This document shows positions 35,760-46,113 of a stretch of 64,000 nucleotides of DNA, one piece after another. The translations under genes and the position numbers were made by a program. Below the pieces are notes generated by a model. The model worked only from the letters and a program-made list of their open reading frames with translations, had not been told where the DNA came from and did not search any database. Numbering within the stretch: the first letter of the stretch is position 1; each line of letters starts with the position of its first letter. The stretch is from Channallabes apus (lineage: Eukaryota > Chordata > Actinopteri > Siluriformes > Clariidae): the NCBI GenBank assembly GCA_030522415.1, contig CM060107.1:3956847-4020846 (forward strand). The letters run 5' to 3'.

Positions 35760-37108
35760 GTTCTGTGTGTGCGTGTGTGTGTGTGTGTGTGTGATAGAGA
35801 GAGAGTGTGTGAGGAGGAGCTAAAAATGAGGGAGGGCATGAATACACCTCTGTTAACTGTTTCATCTCCCTTTAGTCCATGAATATGTGGAGATGTTAAT
35901 TATTCCTGTCTATAAAACACCTGAAGTGATACTTTGGCCATCTTAATAAATACATTATACATAGATTATTGATATTTTTATATATATATTTATTTATTTA
36001 TTTAGATATACGTAATAGTTTTTATAACATTTTAAAATATTTATTTCACATTCACATAATATGAACATTATTTAAAACACCTGAAACATTATTTATAAAG
36101 TTACAATTTTAAATAGTAATTAATAACTGTATTGTTATTATGATTATATTTCTTGTCTGTCACTGTTTAACTGTAGTGAAGCACTTTGAGCTCCATATTC
36201 TGTCTGAATAGAGTTATTCTAATGATTGTAGGTAAATAGACAGAGACAGATTGAGTCAGTAGTTTATCAGTACTGTGTTTAATGTGACGTATCACTCCAG
36301 AGGTCTCCAAAGCTTTCTGTACTTCACTTTACTTAAGAATTTATGATCTTCACTTCAAGCTAAATTTAATAAGATTAATAACTTTATAACACATTACAGC
36401 ACATGATGTGTGTTCTCTCTCCTTCTCTCCCTTAAACTTACGCCGAAAATTGATTAATAACTTTCTGTGAGCCTTATATTGAGTGACACGTTCAGTGACA
36501 TCATGTTCTGTGACATCACATTGAAGATCATCATAGTGTGATGTATGGAACAAAAATCCTGCCTAACGTATTTGAAATAAAAAGCTTGTTGAATTCCACA
36601 AATCGAAGGAAAAAACCCAGCATTGTAATCAACCGTGTTTGCATTTTAATGCATTATATTTTCATGGTTTGTATTTTTATGCACTGCATTTTAACATGGT
36701 TGTATATTTATGTAGTGAATATTTCAAACGGAAACATTTCACAAACATATTCATTGTTAATATTCAGTAATCAATATTCACCTCACAAAGTTCATGTTCA
36801 AAATATTCAGTTTGTTTAATAATTCCAGCAATAATATTCGTCAGACAACTTTCGGGTATTTTTATTTCACTTCACAAATTTGCTTCCGAAAATTCAGTGT
36901 ATCTATCCATTGAACTCTATCCATTGAGTGAACTCAGCATAATGAGACTGGACGTTCTTCCAGAACTGAACTTGAAGAGGATTTTGTTCTGGAGGAACCA
37001 GTTTGTTCTTCTCACAGCGTGGTGCATCAAATGATCCAAACATCTGCACTTTACTCTGAGTTAAGCTGCTGTTACACTGCACAGTTACAGCAGAACTTTA
37101 TTATCATT
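35760..37108. other. End of duplication, then non-coding
   Basis: 35760-36404 matches 21550-22191 and 36432-36544 matches 23921-24010. 36545-37108 shows no recognisable gene. Confidence 0.55.
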
Positions 37109-37410
37109 ACCTCTTTGGGAGTGACAAGGAAAGATAGGATCAAGAATGAGTCCATCAGAGGGACGACCCATGTGAGATGTTTTGGAGATAAAGTCAGAGA
37201 GGCCAGATTGAGGTGGTTTGTACATGTTCAGAGGAGAGATGGTGAATATATCGGTAGAAGGATGCTGAGGTTGGAACTGCCAGGCAGGAGGTCTAGAGGA
37301 AGACCAAAGAGGAGATTTATGGATGCAGTGAGAGAGGACATGGAGGTAGTTGGTGTGAGAGAAGAGACAGAAACCACTGCCACCCTGAAAGCGAACAGCC
37401 GAAAGACAGA
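37109..37410 (+). mobile_element. RTE-type LINE 3' end, second copy
   Basis: GVTRKDRIKNESIRGTTHV leads directly into LRWFVHVQRRDGEYIGRRML and RRSRGRPKRRFMDAVREDM, then a GAACAGCCGAAAGACAGAG tail. It lacks the palindromic insert of the 2.5-kb copy and so gives the ancestral arrangement. Confidence 0.75.
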
Positions 37411-37441
37411 GAAGAAGACTTTTGTAATTAGATATGTTAGT

Positions 37442-37595
37442 GTATAGATAGTGTATAGATACTGTATATAGATAGTGTATAGATAGTGTATAGTTACTGT
37501 ATATTGATAGTGTATAGTTACTGTATATAGATAGTGTATAGATAGTGTATAGTTACTGTATATAGATAGTGTATAGATAGTGTGTATGTAGTGTG
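37442..37595. repeat. Minisatellite of GATAGTGTATAG and TTACTGTATATA words
   Basis: Irregular tandem array built from short TAGATAGTGTATAG and TTACTGTATATAG blocks. Confidence 0.85.
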
Positions 37596-37604
37596 TAGGG
37601 GTCA

Positions 37605-37812
37605 GGGATAGCCAAGTGATTAAAGCATTGGACTATGGGTCTGAAGGTCCTAAGTTCAAATCCCATGACCACCAAATTGTCCCTATTGGGCCCTTAAACT
37701 TCAACTGCTCAGACATATAATAATGGATAATCATTATAGATAGTGTATAATGAGATAAAGATAATGTAAGTCACTCTGGTGGATAAGGGTGTCTGCCAAA
37801 TGCCTAAATGTA
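37605..37812 (+). repeat. tRNA-derived SINE, second family
   Basis: GGATAGCCAAGTGATTAAAG head, AAGTTCAAATCCC (B box), and a GTAAGTCACTCTGGTGGATA / GTGTCTGCCAAATGCC end typical of fish SINEs. Confidence 0.75.
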
Positions 37813-37954
37813 CAGATAGTGTATATAGTGTATGACCTGTAAATACTGGTTATCAGGACGTCACTGCTGTTTGCTTCATCACCTTTTCCTCTTGGTCTTT
37901 GGTTAGATAGACATTAAGGGAAGAGAGTATATTCTTGTTCCTTTTCTTTTGGCT

Positions 37955-38115
37955 ACATTTACATTTATGACATTTGACTGACCCCCTTATCCAGAGTGAC
38001 CCACATATTTATCTCTTTATACGGTATATCTGAGCATTGAGGGTTAAGGGGACTTCTTCAAGGGCCCTACAGTGGTAGCTTGGCGGTAGTGGTGTTTGAA
38101 CCTACTGTAGTAGAT
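37955..38115. repeat. SINE/LINE-derived repeat
   Basis: TACATTTACATTTATGACAT, CCCTTATCCAGAGTGACCCA and TGAGGGTTAAGGG words belong to a common fish repeat. No gene. Confidence 0.55.
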
Positions 38116-38752
38116 CAGTAGTCACTTTTGGGAACTTTTAGAACACAGTGGAAATAAACATAAAGCAAACACATTGTTGGTCTTAATTCTTTGCTTTCCT
38201 TTCACATCATCACATGACCAGTGAGCGTGTCACATTAAGCATTCTTACACCACTGCTCTCTACTCCTGATCAATGATTGTTCTTCATTATACACAGTGTG
38301 ACACAACACTGAGCTGGAAATTGTCGAGTGTAAAGCCAGTCTCTTGAAGTGTGTGTGGTAGAGCAGTGAGACTAAAATATACAGGCCAGTGGACTCCAGG
38401 ACTAGGGTTAAGACCTGCTAATCTAAAGGGATGTGGTGCCATCTAGTGGTGGAAAAGAGAAAAAACTAGAACTAGCCTTAAAAAAAACAACTTTACATCC
38501 TGTCCTGTAAAGATTATACACGAAGGTCAGCTCTTCACAGTTCATTCAACACCAACCTTCTTTATTATTTTGGTTTTCCTTTGTAATAAAGATTATAATT
38601 GAGAAGTTTGAGTGTTCTTGCTTATCCACAACACTACATGTGAGATACGAGGAATTCCCAATAACAATAACACAATGCATAGGCTTCTATCATAAACACT
38701 GCTGTCCAGTCATGTTGTTATATTAACAAATCCAAAAGACCCTTTAAGATAT
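38116..38752. other. Non-coding, no recognisable feature
   Basis: No supported gene. The left target duplication of the gypsy element (ATAT) lies at 38749-38752. Confidence 0.5.
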
Positions 38753-38995
38753 TGTAGCGTTTTTCGACGCTAGCAGGGATCTTGGAGGACGAGGGAGCTT
38801 GGTGGCTACCCAATGTAATGACTGGGAGTATTTTATTATCTCAGCACAAGCATAAACACACATACAGGTCAAAACACACACCCACATGCTTAAACATGGC
38901 CGAAGCCACTAACCTAAAACCAATATCCCACCCATGGTGAACACAAACATAATGCTGGACCAAAACCGGCGGTCGCCAGCCCCGCCCACGCCACA
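38753..38995 (-). repeat. 3' LTR of the gypsy element
   Basis: 243 bases, minus strand TGTGGCG to GCTACA. Same as the 5' LTR except for a G/T change near 38803 and one T fewer in a T-run near 38830. Confidence 0.95.
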
Positions 38996-39007
38996 CTGCC
39001 CCCACCC
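38996..39007 (-). other. Polypurine tract
   Basis: Minus-strand GGGTGGGGGCAG immediately before the 3' LTR; primes plus-strand synthesis in this family. Confidence 0.75.
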
Positions 39008-39040
39008 AAGCTGTGACCGTCCCCGGTCACCCCAAATCCT

Positions 39041-39364
39041 TCAGTCTCTGAGACGTGCAGGCGGTCGGCGCTGGCGCTGTGAACGCCGGAGCCCTGCTGT
39101 AGACGAACTGTGAACATTAACCTGAGGCGGTCGGGCCTCTGCAGCAGTCGCCGTCTCACCGGCATGCGGCTGGTAGGGAGCGAGACGGTCTCGGTGAAGC
39201 ACAATCGTCCGCGCTCGCCCCGCCAGCCGCACGCAGTAGACGACATCCGAAAGCCGAACGATCACCGTGCAGGGTCCCACCCAGTGGGACATCAGTTTGG
39301 GTGATAGCCCTCTCTTCCTTCTTGGGGAATAAACCCATACCTGCTCTCCCGGCTCAAAGTCTCG
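39041..39364 (-). CDS. Integrase C-terminal tail of the gypsy pol, out of frame with the rest
   Basis: This frame continues where the main pol frame ends. It opens with RDFEPGEQVWVY and contains LSPKLMSHWVGPCTVI and VLHRDRLAPY, the GPY/F-type chromatin- or DNA-contacting C-terminal module of Ty3/gypsy integrases, and ends RRPPARLRD. It is displaced by one base at a run of six C (39365-39370 on plus). Either a frameshift inactivates integrase's tail or the run length is a sequencing error. The coordinates exclude the short nonsense part before the shift. Confidence 0.75.
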   Translation of the reverse strand, partial: RDFEPGEQVWVYSPRRKRGLSPKLMSHWVGPCTVIVRLSDVVYCVRLAGRARTIVLHRDRLAPYQPHAGETATAAEARPPQVNVHSSSTAGLRRSQRQRRPPARLRD

Positions 39365-42300
39365 CCCCCCGGCTATGAGTGTCATAAACCCGGCGCTGCT
39401 TAACACCGGCGTCCGCCAAGTGTTTGCGCGCTAACTTGTGAACACGGAACAGTTTTTCTTTCAAAGAACAAAAGTAATCCAACCCCGGTTCCGTGGGTAA
39501 GTCCGATTGTGGAGGTGGTCCGAAAACAAGGTCCACTGGAGTGCGCAGCTCGCGGCCAAACATGAGAACAGCTGGCGTTAGCTGCGATGACTCCTGTACT
39601 GCTGTGCGATATGCCCAAAGCACGAGAGGCAAATGTTCGTCCCAATCTCGTTGCCGATCGCTGGTAAGTAGGGCGAGTTGTGTGGTGAGCGTCCGATTGA
39701 AGTGCTCCACGAGGCCGTCACTTTGTGGATGGAGTGGCGTGGTGCGGGTCTTTTTCACCCCGAGGCGTTCGCACACCGCCGCAAACACCTCCGCCTCGAA
39801 GTTGCGCCCCTGATCGCTGTGTAACTGCTCTGGAGCGCCAAACCGGCTGAACACCTCATCCACTAGCACTCGGGCCGTTGTGAAGGCGCTCTGATCAGGC
39901 ACAGCGAAAGCCTCCGGCCACTTTGTGAAGTAATCCACAACGACCAGCACATAACGGTTACCACGATCGGAAACGGGGAACGGTCCAAGGATGTCCACGC
40001 CCATACGCTCCATGGGTGCCCCCACCCGAAAGTCCTGCAGCGGTGCTCGCGAGCGCTGGGTAGGGCCCTTCTTTGCTGTGCACGAGTCGCATCTGTGGAC
40101 AAAGAGTTCGCTATCAGTATGACAACCTGGCCAGTAGAAACGGGCGCGCAACCGCCGCAAAGTTTTTGTCACACCGAAGTGTCCCGAACCCGTATGCCCG
40201 TGAACTAACCCCAACACGCACGCCCTCAAAGTCCTGGGTACCAGAAGCTGAAAATACTCGCCAGCGCCGCACGGCCGCTCCCAGCGGCGGTAGAGTAGAC
40301 CTTCACGCAACGCTAGGCGGGTAAATTGCGAGTGGAGAGCCTTTGCCTCTAGCCCCAGATGAGCGATCGCGGTATAATCCGGTCTCAGGCCCGCTTTAAC
40401 CCAACCCAGTACTTGCTGCAGAACCGGATCAGCCTTCTGCTCGGCTGCGAGCTGATCATTGTCCAGCTGTGGCACAGGTGAGATGACAGTGGGAGGTGCC
40501 CTAGGCGAGGCAGTGACTCGGCTGCATGCCGGAACGGTCGGCTGATCACACCCGGGGGTTCCGGAGGATTGAACGGGAGGGATGTGGTGCATCAGTGGTT
40601 CCGGGGGTTGGCCCGCGTCGCAACCGCGTTCCTCGACCCGCTCGCAGTACCGACAACGCGCTTCGCTGCATGGCCGGCGAGATAACGCGTCGGCGTTAGC
40701 GTGTAGCTTCCCGGCTCGGTGTTCAACGGTGAAACTATAGTCCTGCAATCGCTCCAGCCAAAGCGCTAACTGCCCTTCGGGTTCTTTAAAACTAAGCAGC
40801 CACACTAGCGAAGCGTGATCGGTCCGCAGCAGGAAGGTTTGCCCGTATAAGTACGGCCGGAAGTGTTTTAGCGCCGCGACGACAGCTAACAGCTCGCGCC
40901 GCGTGATGCAATAATTTCGCTCAGGCCCAGACAACGCGCGGCTGAAATACGCGACAACCCGCTCTTGGCCATCGGAAACCTGAGACAGTACGGCCCCCAG
41001 CCCTACATCGCTCGCGTCTGTGTCAAGGGTGAACGCGCACGCTGCATCCGGATAGCTGAGGACGGGACACGTGACCAAAGCTTCGCGCGACCGAGCGAAC
41101 GCGCGCGCATGTACAACCTCCCAGCGGAACGGCTGGTTCTTTTTCGTCAACCCATGCAACGGACTTGCGACGGTGGCGAAGTCTTTTACAAACCGGCGGT
41201 AGTACGAGGCTAACCCGAGGAAAGTGCGCAGCTGCGACACACTTACCGGTTCTGGCCAATTCTGTACTGCAGCGATTTTGTTTGGGTCGGTAGCAATCCC
41301 GTTCGCACTAATTATGTGGCCCAGAAACGCGGTCTCTCGACGCAACAGCTGGCATTTCCCCGGATTGAGCCGCAAGTTCGCCCGTCGGATAGCCAAAAAT
41401 ACCACCCGGAGATTAGCTAGCGCGCCCTCAAACTCCTTGCCGTGCACTAGCAAATCATCCAGATAGACGACGCAACGGTTACGAGGGATATCCGCCAACA
41501 CTTTCTCCATCAACCGTTCAAACGTCGCCGGAGCGTTGCATAGGCCGAAAGGCATACGCCGGAATTGCCACAGCCCGTGCCCGATCGAAAACGCGGTTTT
41601 AGGGCGGTCTTCTGGAGCTAGCTCTACTTGCCAATACCCGCTACGCAGATCTAGCAAACTAAACCAAGCCGAGCCTGCGACATGTTCCAGCGCATCATCT
41701 ATCCGTGGCAACGGGTATGAGTCCTTCCGTGTCACCGCGTTTAACCGCCGGTAATCGACACAAAACCGCCAAGAATTGTCCCTCTTACGCACAAGCACAA
41801 CCGGTGAAGACCACGGTCCGGACGCTGGCTCAATGACGCCTGAGTCGACCATCTCACGCAGCTTCTGCTCGGCGACAGCCCGTTTAGCTAATGGGAGGCG
41901 TCGCGGGTGCAACCGAACAGGAGCTGCGTTCCCCGTATCAATCTTGTGCTGCACCAGATTGGTATGGGTGCAATCGCGCTCGTCTACCGCGAATACATCC
42001 GCGAATTCGTTAAGGAACGATCTCAGCGTTTCGGTCTGTGTCGAAGTTAACCCCGCGCTGCTACGTTGCAAAAGCTCATCTAGCACGCTCGCTCGGTCAT
42101 GTACCGGGTGTTTGGGTGTCGCAGCCTCCGGAAGTTCCGCCCCCCGTGTGTGTGCTACTATGTCATGCGGCCGTGGTTTAGTTGTTAGCAACCTAGCTAC
42201 GCCAAAATCCCCACACAGAGTCCCGTCCGTTAGGCTGAGCGCGGCCCCCCACCTTTCCAAAATGTCCAGCCCCAATATACAGCTATCCTCAATGTTCCCC

Positions 42301-42761
42301 AGCAAAAAGTCATGAACATAGCTGTGCTCACCTATGTTGATTCGCACCGATCGACGAGCCCGTATCTTCAAACGGCTCCCAGACACGGTGCGGATGCTAA
42401 AAGCCGGCTTAGGCACTTTGCCAGCGCGCTCGCCTGGTCCCAACACTCCGTTGCGGAGTAGTGAAACAGTGGAGCCGGTGTCCACAAGCGCCCGCAGCGG
42501 GATGCCGTCCAGCACACAATCCAGGTAAATCCCAGCGCGTTGTCCCACACGTCCCGAACGGAAGTCGCAGCCGTTATAGAAAGGAAGGCGCAGCTGTAAA
42601 TCGCCTCGCCGGTTAACGGCGCACGGGGCTTGGTCTGTGGGAAGCTCCGCCCCGAGATCCAGTGCCGGGACCCTCATCTCGCCGCTCTGCTTTCGCCGCG
42701 CTGCTTTTTTTGTGCTGGCACCGTCCGGAAGGTGCTTCCTCTGCAGGAGTTCTGCTGCCAC
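39354..42761 (-). CDS. Ty3/gypsy pol polyprotein
   Basis: 1135 codons. A protease-like region has DTG at 94-96. Reverse transcriptase covers about 270-485 (SSPVVLVRK, WRFCVDYRRLN, DLRSGYWQVEL, FGLCNAPATF, YLDD at 433-436). RNase H has TLDTDASD near 578-585 and DALSRRP near 691. The integrase zinc finger is H854/H861/C891/C894 and the catalytic triad is D923, D983, E1019, so all enzyme motifs are present. The frame ends RRVYDTHSRGARL, followed by a stop caused by a one-base shift at a C6 run. There is no capsid or CCHC zinc knuckle before the protease. The start is the first Met after an in-frame TAG at 42780-42782; translation may instead come through that stop. Confidence 0.93.
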   Translation of the reverse strand: MAAELLQRKHLPDGASTKKAARRKQSGEMRVPALDLGAELPTDQAPCAVNRRGDLQLRLPFYNGCDFRSGRVGQRAGIYLDCVLDGIPLRALVDTGSTVSLLRNGVLGPGERAGKVPKPAFSIRTVSGSRLKIRARRSVRINIGEHSYVHDFLLGNIEDSCILGLDILERWGAALSLTDGTLCGDFGVARLLTTKPRPHDIVAHTRGAELPEAATPKHPVHDRASVLDELLQRSSAGLTSTQTETLRSFLNEFADVFAVDERDCTHTNLVQHKIDTGNAAPVRLHPRRLPLAKRAVAEQKLREMVDSGVIEPASGPWSSPVVLVRKRDNSWRFCVDYRRLNAVTRKDSYPLPRIDDALEHVAGSAWFSLLDLRSGYWQVELAPEDRPKTAFSIGHGLWQFRRMPFGLCNAPATFERLMEKVLADIPRNRCVVYLDDLLVHGKEFEGALANLRVVFLAIRRANLRLNPGKCQLLRRETAFLGHIISANGIATDPNKIAAVQNWPEPVSVSQLRTFLGLASYYRRFVKDFATVASPLHGLTKKNQPFRWEVVHARAFARSREALVTCPVLSYPDAACAFTLDTDASDVGLGAVLSQVSDGQERVVAYFSRALSGPERNYCITRRELLAVVAALKHFRPYLYGQTFLLRTDHASLVWLLSFKEPEGQLALWLERLQDYSFTVEHRAGKLHANADALSRRPCSEARCRYCERVEERGCDAGQPPEPLMHHIPPVQSSGTPGCDQPTVPACSRVTASPRAPPTVISPVPQLDNDQLAAEQKADPVLQQVLGWVKAGLRPDYTAIAHLGLEAKALHSQFTRLALREGLLYRRWERPCGAGEYFQLLVPRTLRACVLGLVHGHTGSGHFGVTKTLRRLRARFYWPGCHTDSELFVHRCDSCTAKKGPTQRSRAPLQDFRVGAPMERMGVDILGPFPVSDRGNRYVLVVVDYFTKWPEAFAVPDQSAFTTARVLVDEVFSRFGAPEQLHSDQGRNFEAEVFAAVCERLGVKKTRTTPLHPQSDGLVEHFNRTLTTQLALLTSDRQRDWDEHLPLVLWAYRTAVQESSQLTPAVLMFGRELRTPVDLVFGPPPQSDLPTEPGLDYFCSLKEKLFRVHKLARKHLADAGVKQRRVYDTHSRGARL

Positions 42762-42779
42762 TCGGCGGCCCTCTTTGAT

Positions 42780-42824
42780 CTACTTCAGATCCTCCGCCGT
42801 TCGCTCCAACTCGGAGATCTCCAT
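42780..42824 (-). CDS. 14-codon leader frame before pol, ending in TAG
   Basis: MEISELERTAEDLK then TAG, in the same frame as pol. Its position right after the primer site is where gag should start. Everything between this and the pol N-terminal region seems deleted. The ATG overlaps the primer site by two bases. Confidence 0.45.
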   Translation of the reverse strand: MEISELERTAEDLK

Positions 42825-42840
42825 CCCACTTCTGACACCA
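42823..42840 (-). other. Primer-binding site, tRNA-Leu type
   Basis: The plus-strand sequence ATCCCACTTCTGACACCA equals, from memory, the 3' end of vertebrate tRNA-Leu(CAA) including CCA. It lies one base inside the 5' LTR. Confidence 0.75.
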
Positions 42841-42841
42841 A

Positions 42842-43085
42842 TGTAGCGTTTTTCGACGCTAGCAGGGATCTTGGAGGACGAGTGAGCTTGGTGGCTACCC
42901 AATGTAATGACTGGGAGTATTTTTATTATCTCAGCACAAGCATAAACACACATACAGGTCAAAACACACACCCACATGCTTAAACATGGCCGAAGCCACT
43001 AACCTAAAACCAATATCCCACCCATGGTGAACACAAACATAATGCTGGACCAAAACCGGCGGTCGCCAGCCCCGCCCACGCCACA
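42842..43085 (-). repeat. 5' LTR of the gypsy element
   Basis: 244 bases, minus strand TGTGGCG to GCTACA, flanked outside by ATAT. Confidence 0.95.
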
Positions 43086-43289
43086 ATATCAAATCAAAAG
43101 CTATATAATTTTCATAAACACATGCTTTTACTCCTGATCCTTAAGCACTTTCAGTAATAACCAAGATATCTATATTAAAATAAATTCTCTAATTGATTTA
43201 ATAACAATATTACGTTACATTACCTCCTCAGTGGTGCGAATAGAAAATGGAAAATAAAATGCACTTGTAGGATTACAAATTTATGAAAT

Positions 43290-43615
43290 GTTAAATCTAG
43301 CTTCCAACCTTTTGTCTTTATGTACTTCCTGACCGCTGGGTCGAGTCCCAAAGTCAATGTGAATGCTAATCTCGAGGCCAGTTATGTTGATGAGATCAGG
43401 GCTGGGGAACTTCCGTTACCAGGCTGCCTCCGGTACCACACTATGCTTTGTTTAGATTGTCTCCACCTCTTTGTATCCCTCCCTCTTGTAAAGTATAAAC
43501 TCTCCAGAGCTGAGTTGTAAGAAAGACTTGGATGACTACAGCGACGCTCGGCGAGTTCTCAATAAAGAGTAACTTCTGCTTGAATGATATCGCAACGTCT
43601 CCTGGTCTCTGAAAA
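43290..43615 (+). repeat. Possible solo LTR of another retroelement
   Basis: AAGTATAAACTCTCCAGAGC (TATA), about 70 bases later CGAGTTCTCAATAAAGAGTA (poly(A) signal), then CGCAACGTCTCCTGGTCTCT, the spacing seen in retroviral LTRs. No second copy, primer site or clear ends were found. Confidence 0.35.
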
Positions 43616-43861
43616 AAACACACTTCAGTGTTTAACCCGTCTGAATTCTGTACAGAGTAAAGAAACTCTAAATATCACTGGTTACTGAAATTATTTGGCT
43701 TAATAAAGTTATTTAAAGATGATCCCAGGTGATTTAACCTCTTCACAATGTCTGGTGCATAAAATAATGATTAGAACACAGTGTGTATTTACTGCCATCT
43801 TAATCTATCAGTGTTTATTCCTCTGGGATTAATAAAGTTCTTTGAATCTTGAATCTTGAAT

Positions 43862-43945
43862 TGGGGCAGTAGTGGCTCGGTGTGTTACAGCTTTGAGTTA
43901 CAGATCAGAAGGTCGGCAGGTCGAGGCCCAGCTACTCCAGGGGCG
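43862..43945 (+). repeat. tRNA-SINE head fragment
   Basis: GGGGCAGTAGTGGCTCGGTG and CAGAAGGTCGGCAGGTCGAG correspond to the SINE at 25988. It is preceded by a LINE-like tail (TTAATAAAGTTCTTTGAATC). Confidence 0.55.
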
Positions 43946-44910
43946 ACCAGGGTTAAAATGGCTGATGTTGCTTACTAACAAGCAGAGGTGAACCAAGGTG
44001 AAGTGGGGGCTCCAGGCAAAATGAATAGATGAGGCCCTTCTAAACTAATCAGCATTAATTACTCCATTACCAAATATTTTGATTGAAATGTATCAAAAAA
44101 TATTAAATGCCTGTTAAAAATATAATTCAGTTAGTCAAATACTAATTACTATTTGTGAAATAAACTTAAATTATAGTGTAAATATAAGACAAAATTAATA
44201 GTTGTTTTTTAGATATTGATTTTCATTTGTCGAACTCAAACAATCATGTATATGATTTTATTAAGGTAACATAACCTTCTTTTTACTGTGAAATTTACAA
44301 GGCCACAGAATAATTTTTAGAGTGCATACATTACTACATATACAGTCCAAAGTTCAGTTTTATGACTTGTAGAACGTAAATTAACACATTGTAACTATTA
44401 AATAAACTAAAAACATGTCTTTATCTCCAGATCTTTACAGGTAAACTCGTTCATTAATCTTTAATAAGTAGGGTCCTAGTTGCAGTCTGTCCAAGGTCCA
44501 GGAGATAAAACACAAAAACAAAAACAACACATAAAATTCCACACAAACAGAAGCCTGAGACACCAAAACCCATCGTCAACCATAATGTATAGATAACTAT
44601 GTGCTTTATGACTTAATTATAATCTTAATGAGAACATCAGCTTCATATGATGATTTGTTGATTAATTCTAGTTATTATAATAAAAGAAAACTGTAGACTA
44701 GTTTATAAAGTGAATGTGAATGCTTTCGGGTAAATTAGTAATGCTTTCCTGGACAAAAAGACAGAGATTTTGTACCATTAAATGGTAGATGAAAATTAAC
44801 TCTTTGTGTCAGCAATAATTCTGTTTGGAAAGAAAATTAGGACAAGTTTCTTGTTTGGGAAAAACTCCTCATGAAATCTTTAAAAGAACTGTTGGATTTC
44901 CAGCAGCTAG
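43946..44910. other. Downstream region of the fucosyltransferase gene
   Basis: AT-rich with no ORF. Probably contains the 3' UTR of the minus-strand gene. The poly(A) site was not pinned. Confidence 0.45.
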
Positions 44911-46113
44911 CTAACCCCAGTACCATTTATTGATATTTTTAAATACTCTGTAGCCCTGGTAGCTTCTTATATAATTACAACTTCGGCAAGCATGTTCAAG
45001 ACCAAAAAATGAACCTTCAGCAATAAAGTGTTTTCTCCAGTTGAAGTACTGCTCATACTTCTCCTGGTTCTGGTCCAGAAACGTGAGATGTTCTGCCAGT
45101 TTTTGAGGAGATTCGAAATCGTCCACATGAATGAATGAATCTGCAGGCATGAACTCCTCATAGTTCTCCCTGGGTGGCCCAAGAACCACAGGAACGGTGC
45201 CGACGTTCATAGGATTAAACAGCTTCTCGGTGATGTAGTCCTGGTAGATGGAGTTCTCAAACGACAAGTAGAATTTACAGCTCTGTAAAATCTTGTTATA
45301 ATCATCCTTGCTGACATACCTGTTGAAGGCTCTGCCGTAAGTCTTTACTTTCATGTGCTGGCTGAGTTCATTAAAATATTTTTCTCTCCTAAAGTTGGGG
45401 TTCCAGTGACTGATGATCCAGCAGACAGTTTTATCTTTTGGTGGTATTTCAAAGGATTTGTCTTTCCCCGTTGTTTTTCTGATTCTCCCATAAGGCACCC
45501 AGACATCGGAATCTCTCCGATAATTTGCTGTCAAATTAAATGCATCATTTAGCCAGTTTTGTCTGCCTGAATTAGCAGGAGACTCCATGTTCATCCACAC
45601 CCACTTCTGATGTAGAGGTCTCGGCTTGCTTAGCAGGTTTGCGATATCACCATCGATATCTCTGTGATGAAACAGAACACCATCGGCTTTGTCATATTGG
45701 CTTCTGTCATCTGTAATGTGACATCCTGTAATACCAAACTTTGGGCTACAGGCTTTCACATCAAATTTAAAACCAAACGGCCACTTCCAGATTAACATGA
45801 TGATGTCCTTGCCATGATTCTCCTGGATTTTTTCCACTGCAGGTGGTTTAGTGACTGGTAATTGTGGTAATTGCGGCTTCACCAAAGTGTAGTTGTGGGT
45901 ACCCATGGTGTTTATAAGATGGTTAAAGTTTTCCATTAATGTACTGAGGCACTCTTCTGGGCAGTCTTCTTGTGTTTTGACTGGAGCATTTGGACATGAT
46001 AACCAGCTCTTAGTAGGCTTGCAGAAAGTGTACAATAATGCTCCCAAGAAAAAAAGCACAAAGGCAGTCAGCACTCGATACTGAAAAAATGCTACTGAAG
46101 AATCGGATGTCAT
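44911..46113 (-). CDS. Alpha-1,3-fucosyltransferase, FUT9-like (GT10)
   Basis: 400 residues, single coding exon. Type II Golgi membrane protein: short cytosolic tail, one membrane segment (about 13-31), a Cys/Pro-containing stem (32-100) and the catalytic domain. Seen: VLFHHRDI (about 146-153), VWMNMESP (172-179, donor/acceptor region), and the GT10 signature from FYLSFENS (281) through DYITEKLFN to VPVVLGPP (about 313). N-glycosylation sequons at N74 and N193. It would transfer fucose from GDP-fucose to N-acetyllactosamine, making Lewis x-type structures. It is about 40 residues longer than the usual FUT9 (about 359), mainly in the stem, so it may be a fish paralogue. An acceptor (CTCTTCTCTGACAG) lies 7 bases before the ATG, implying a 5'-UTR intron as in FUT9 genes. 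Confidence 0.93.
   Translation of the reverse strand: MTSDSSVAFFQYRVLTAFVLFFLGALLYTFCKPTKSWLSCPNAPVKTQEDCPEECLSTLMENFNHLINTMGTHNYTLVKPQLPQLPVTKPPAVEKIQENHGKDIIMLIWKWPFGFKFDVKACSPKFGITGCHITDDRSQYDKADGVLFHHRDIDGDIANLLSKPRPLHQKWVWMNMESPANSGRQNWLNDAFNLTANYRRDSDVWVPYGRIRKTTGKDKSFEIPPKDKTVCWIISHWNPNFRREKYFNELSQHMKVKTYGRAFNRYVSKDDYNKILQSCKFYLSFENSIYQDYITEKLFNPMNVGTVPVVLGPPRENYEEFMPADSFIHVDDFESPQKLAEHLTFLDQNQEKYEQYFNWRKHFIAEGSFFGLEHACRSCNYIRSYQGYRVFKNINKWYWG

Larger units (their letters stand above)
38753..43085 (-). mobile_element. Young Ty3/gypsy LTR retrotransposon, gag-less
   Basis: 4.33 kb between matched LTRs, flanked by ATAT on both sides (38749-38752 and 43086-43089), a 4-bp target duplication. 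Order on the minus strand: 5' LTR (42842-43085), primer site (42823-42840), 14-codon leader frame ending in TAG, pol (protease, RT, RNase H, integrase), polypurine tract (minus-strand GGGTGGGGGCAG) and 3' LTR (38753-38995). The LTRs differ by one substitution and one indel as far as I can see, so insertion is recent. Gag is essentially missing. Confidence 0.93.

Noticed and set aside
41776..42315. Plus-strand ORF of 179 codons
   Set aside because: Antisense of gypsy pol; pol motifs explain the conservation.
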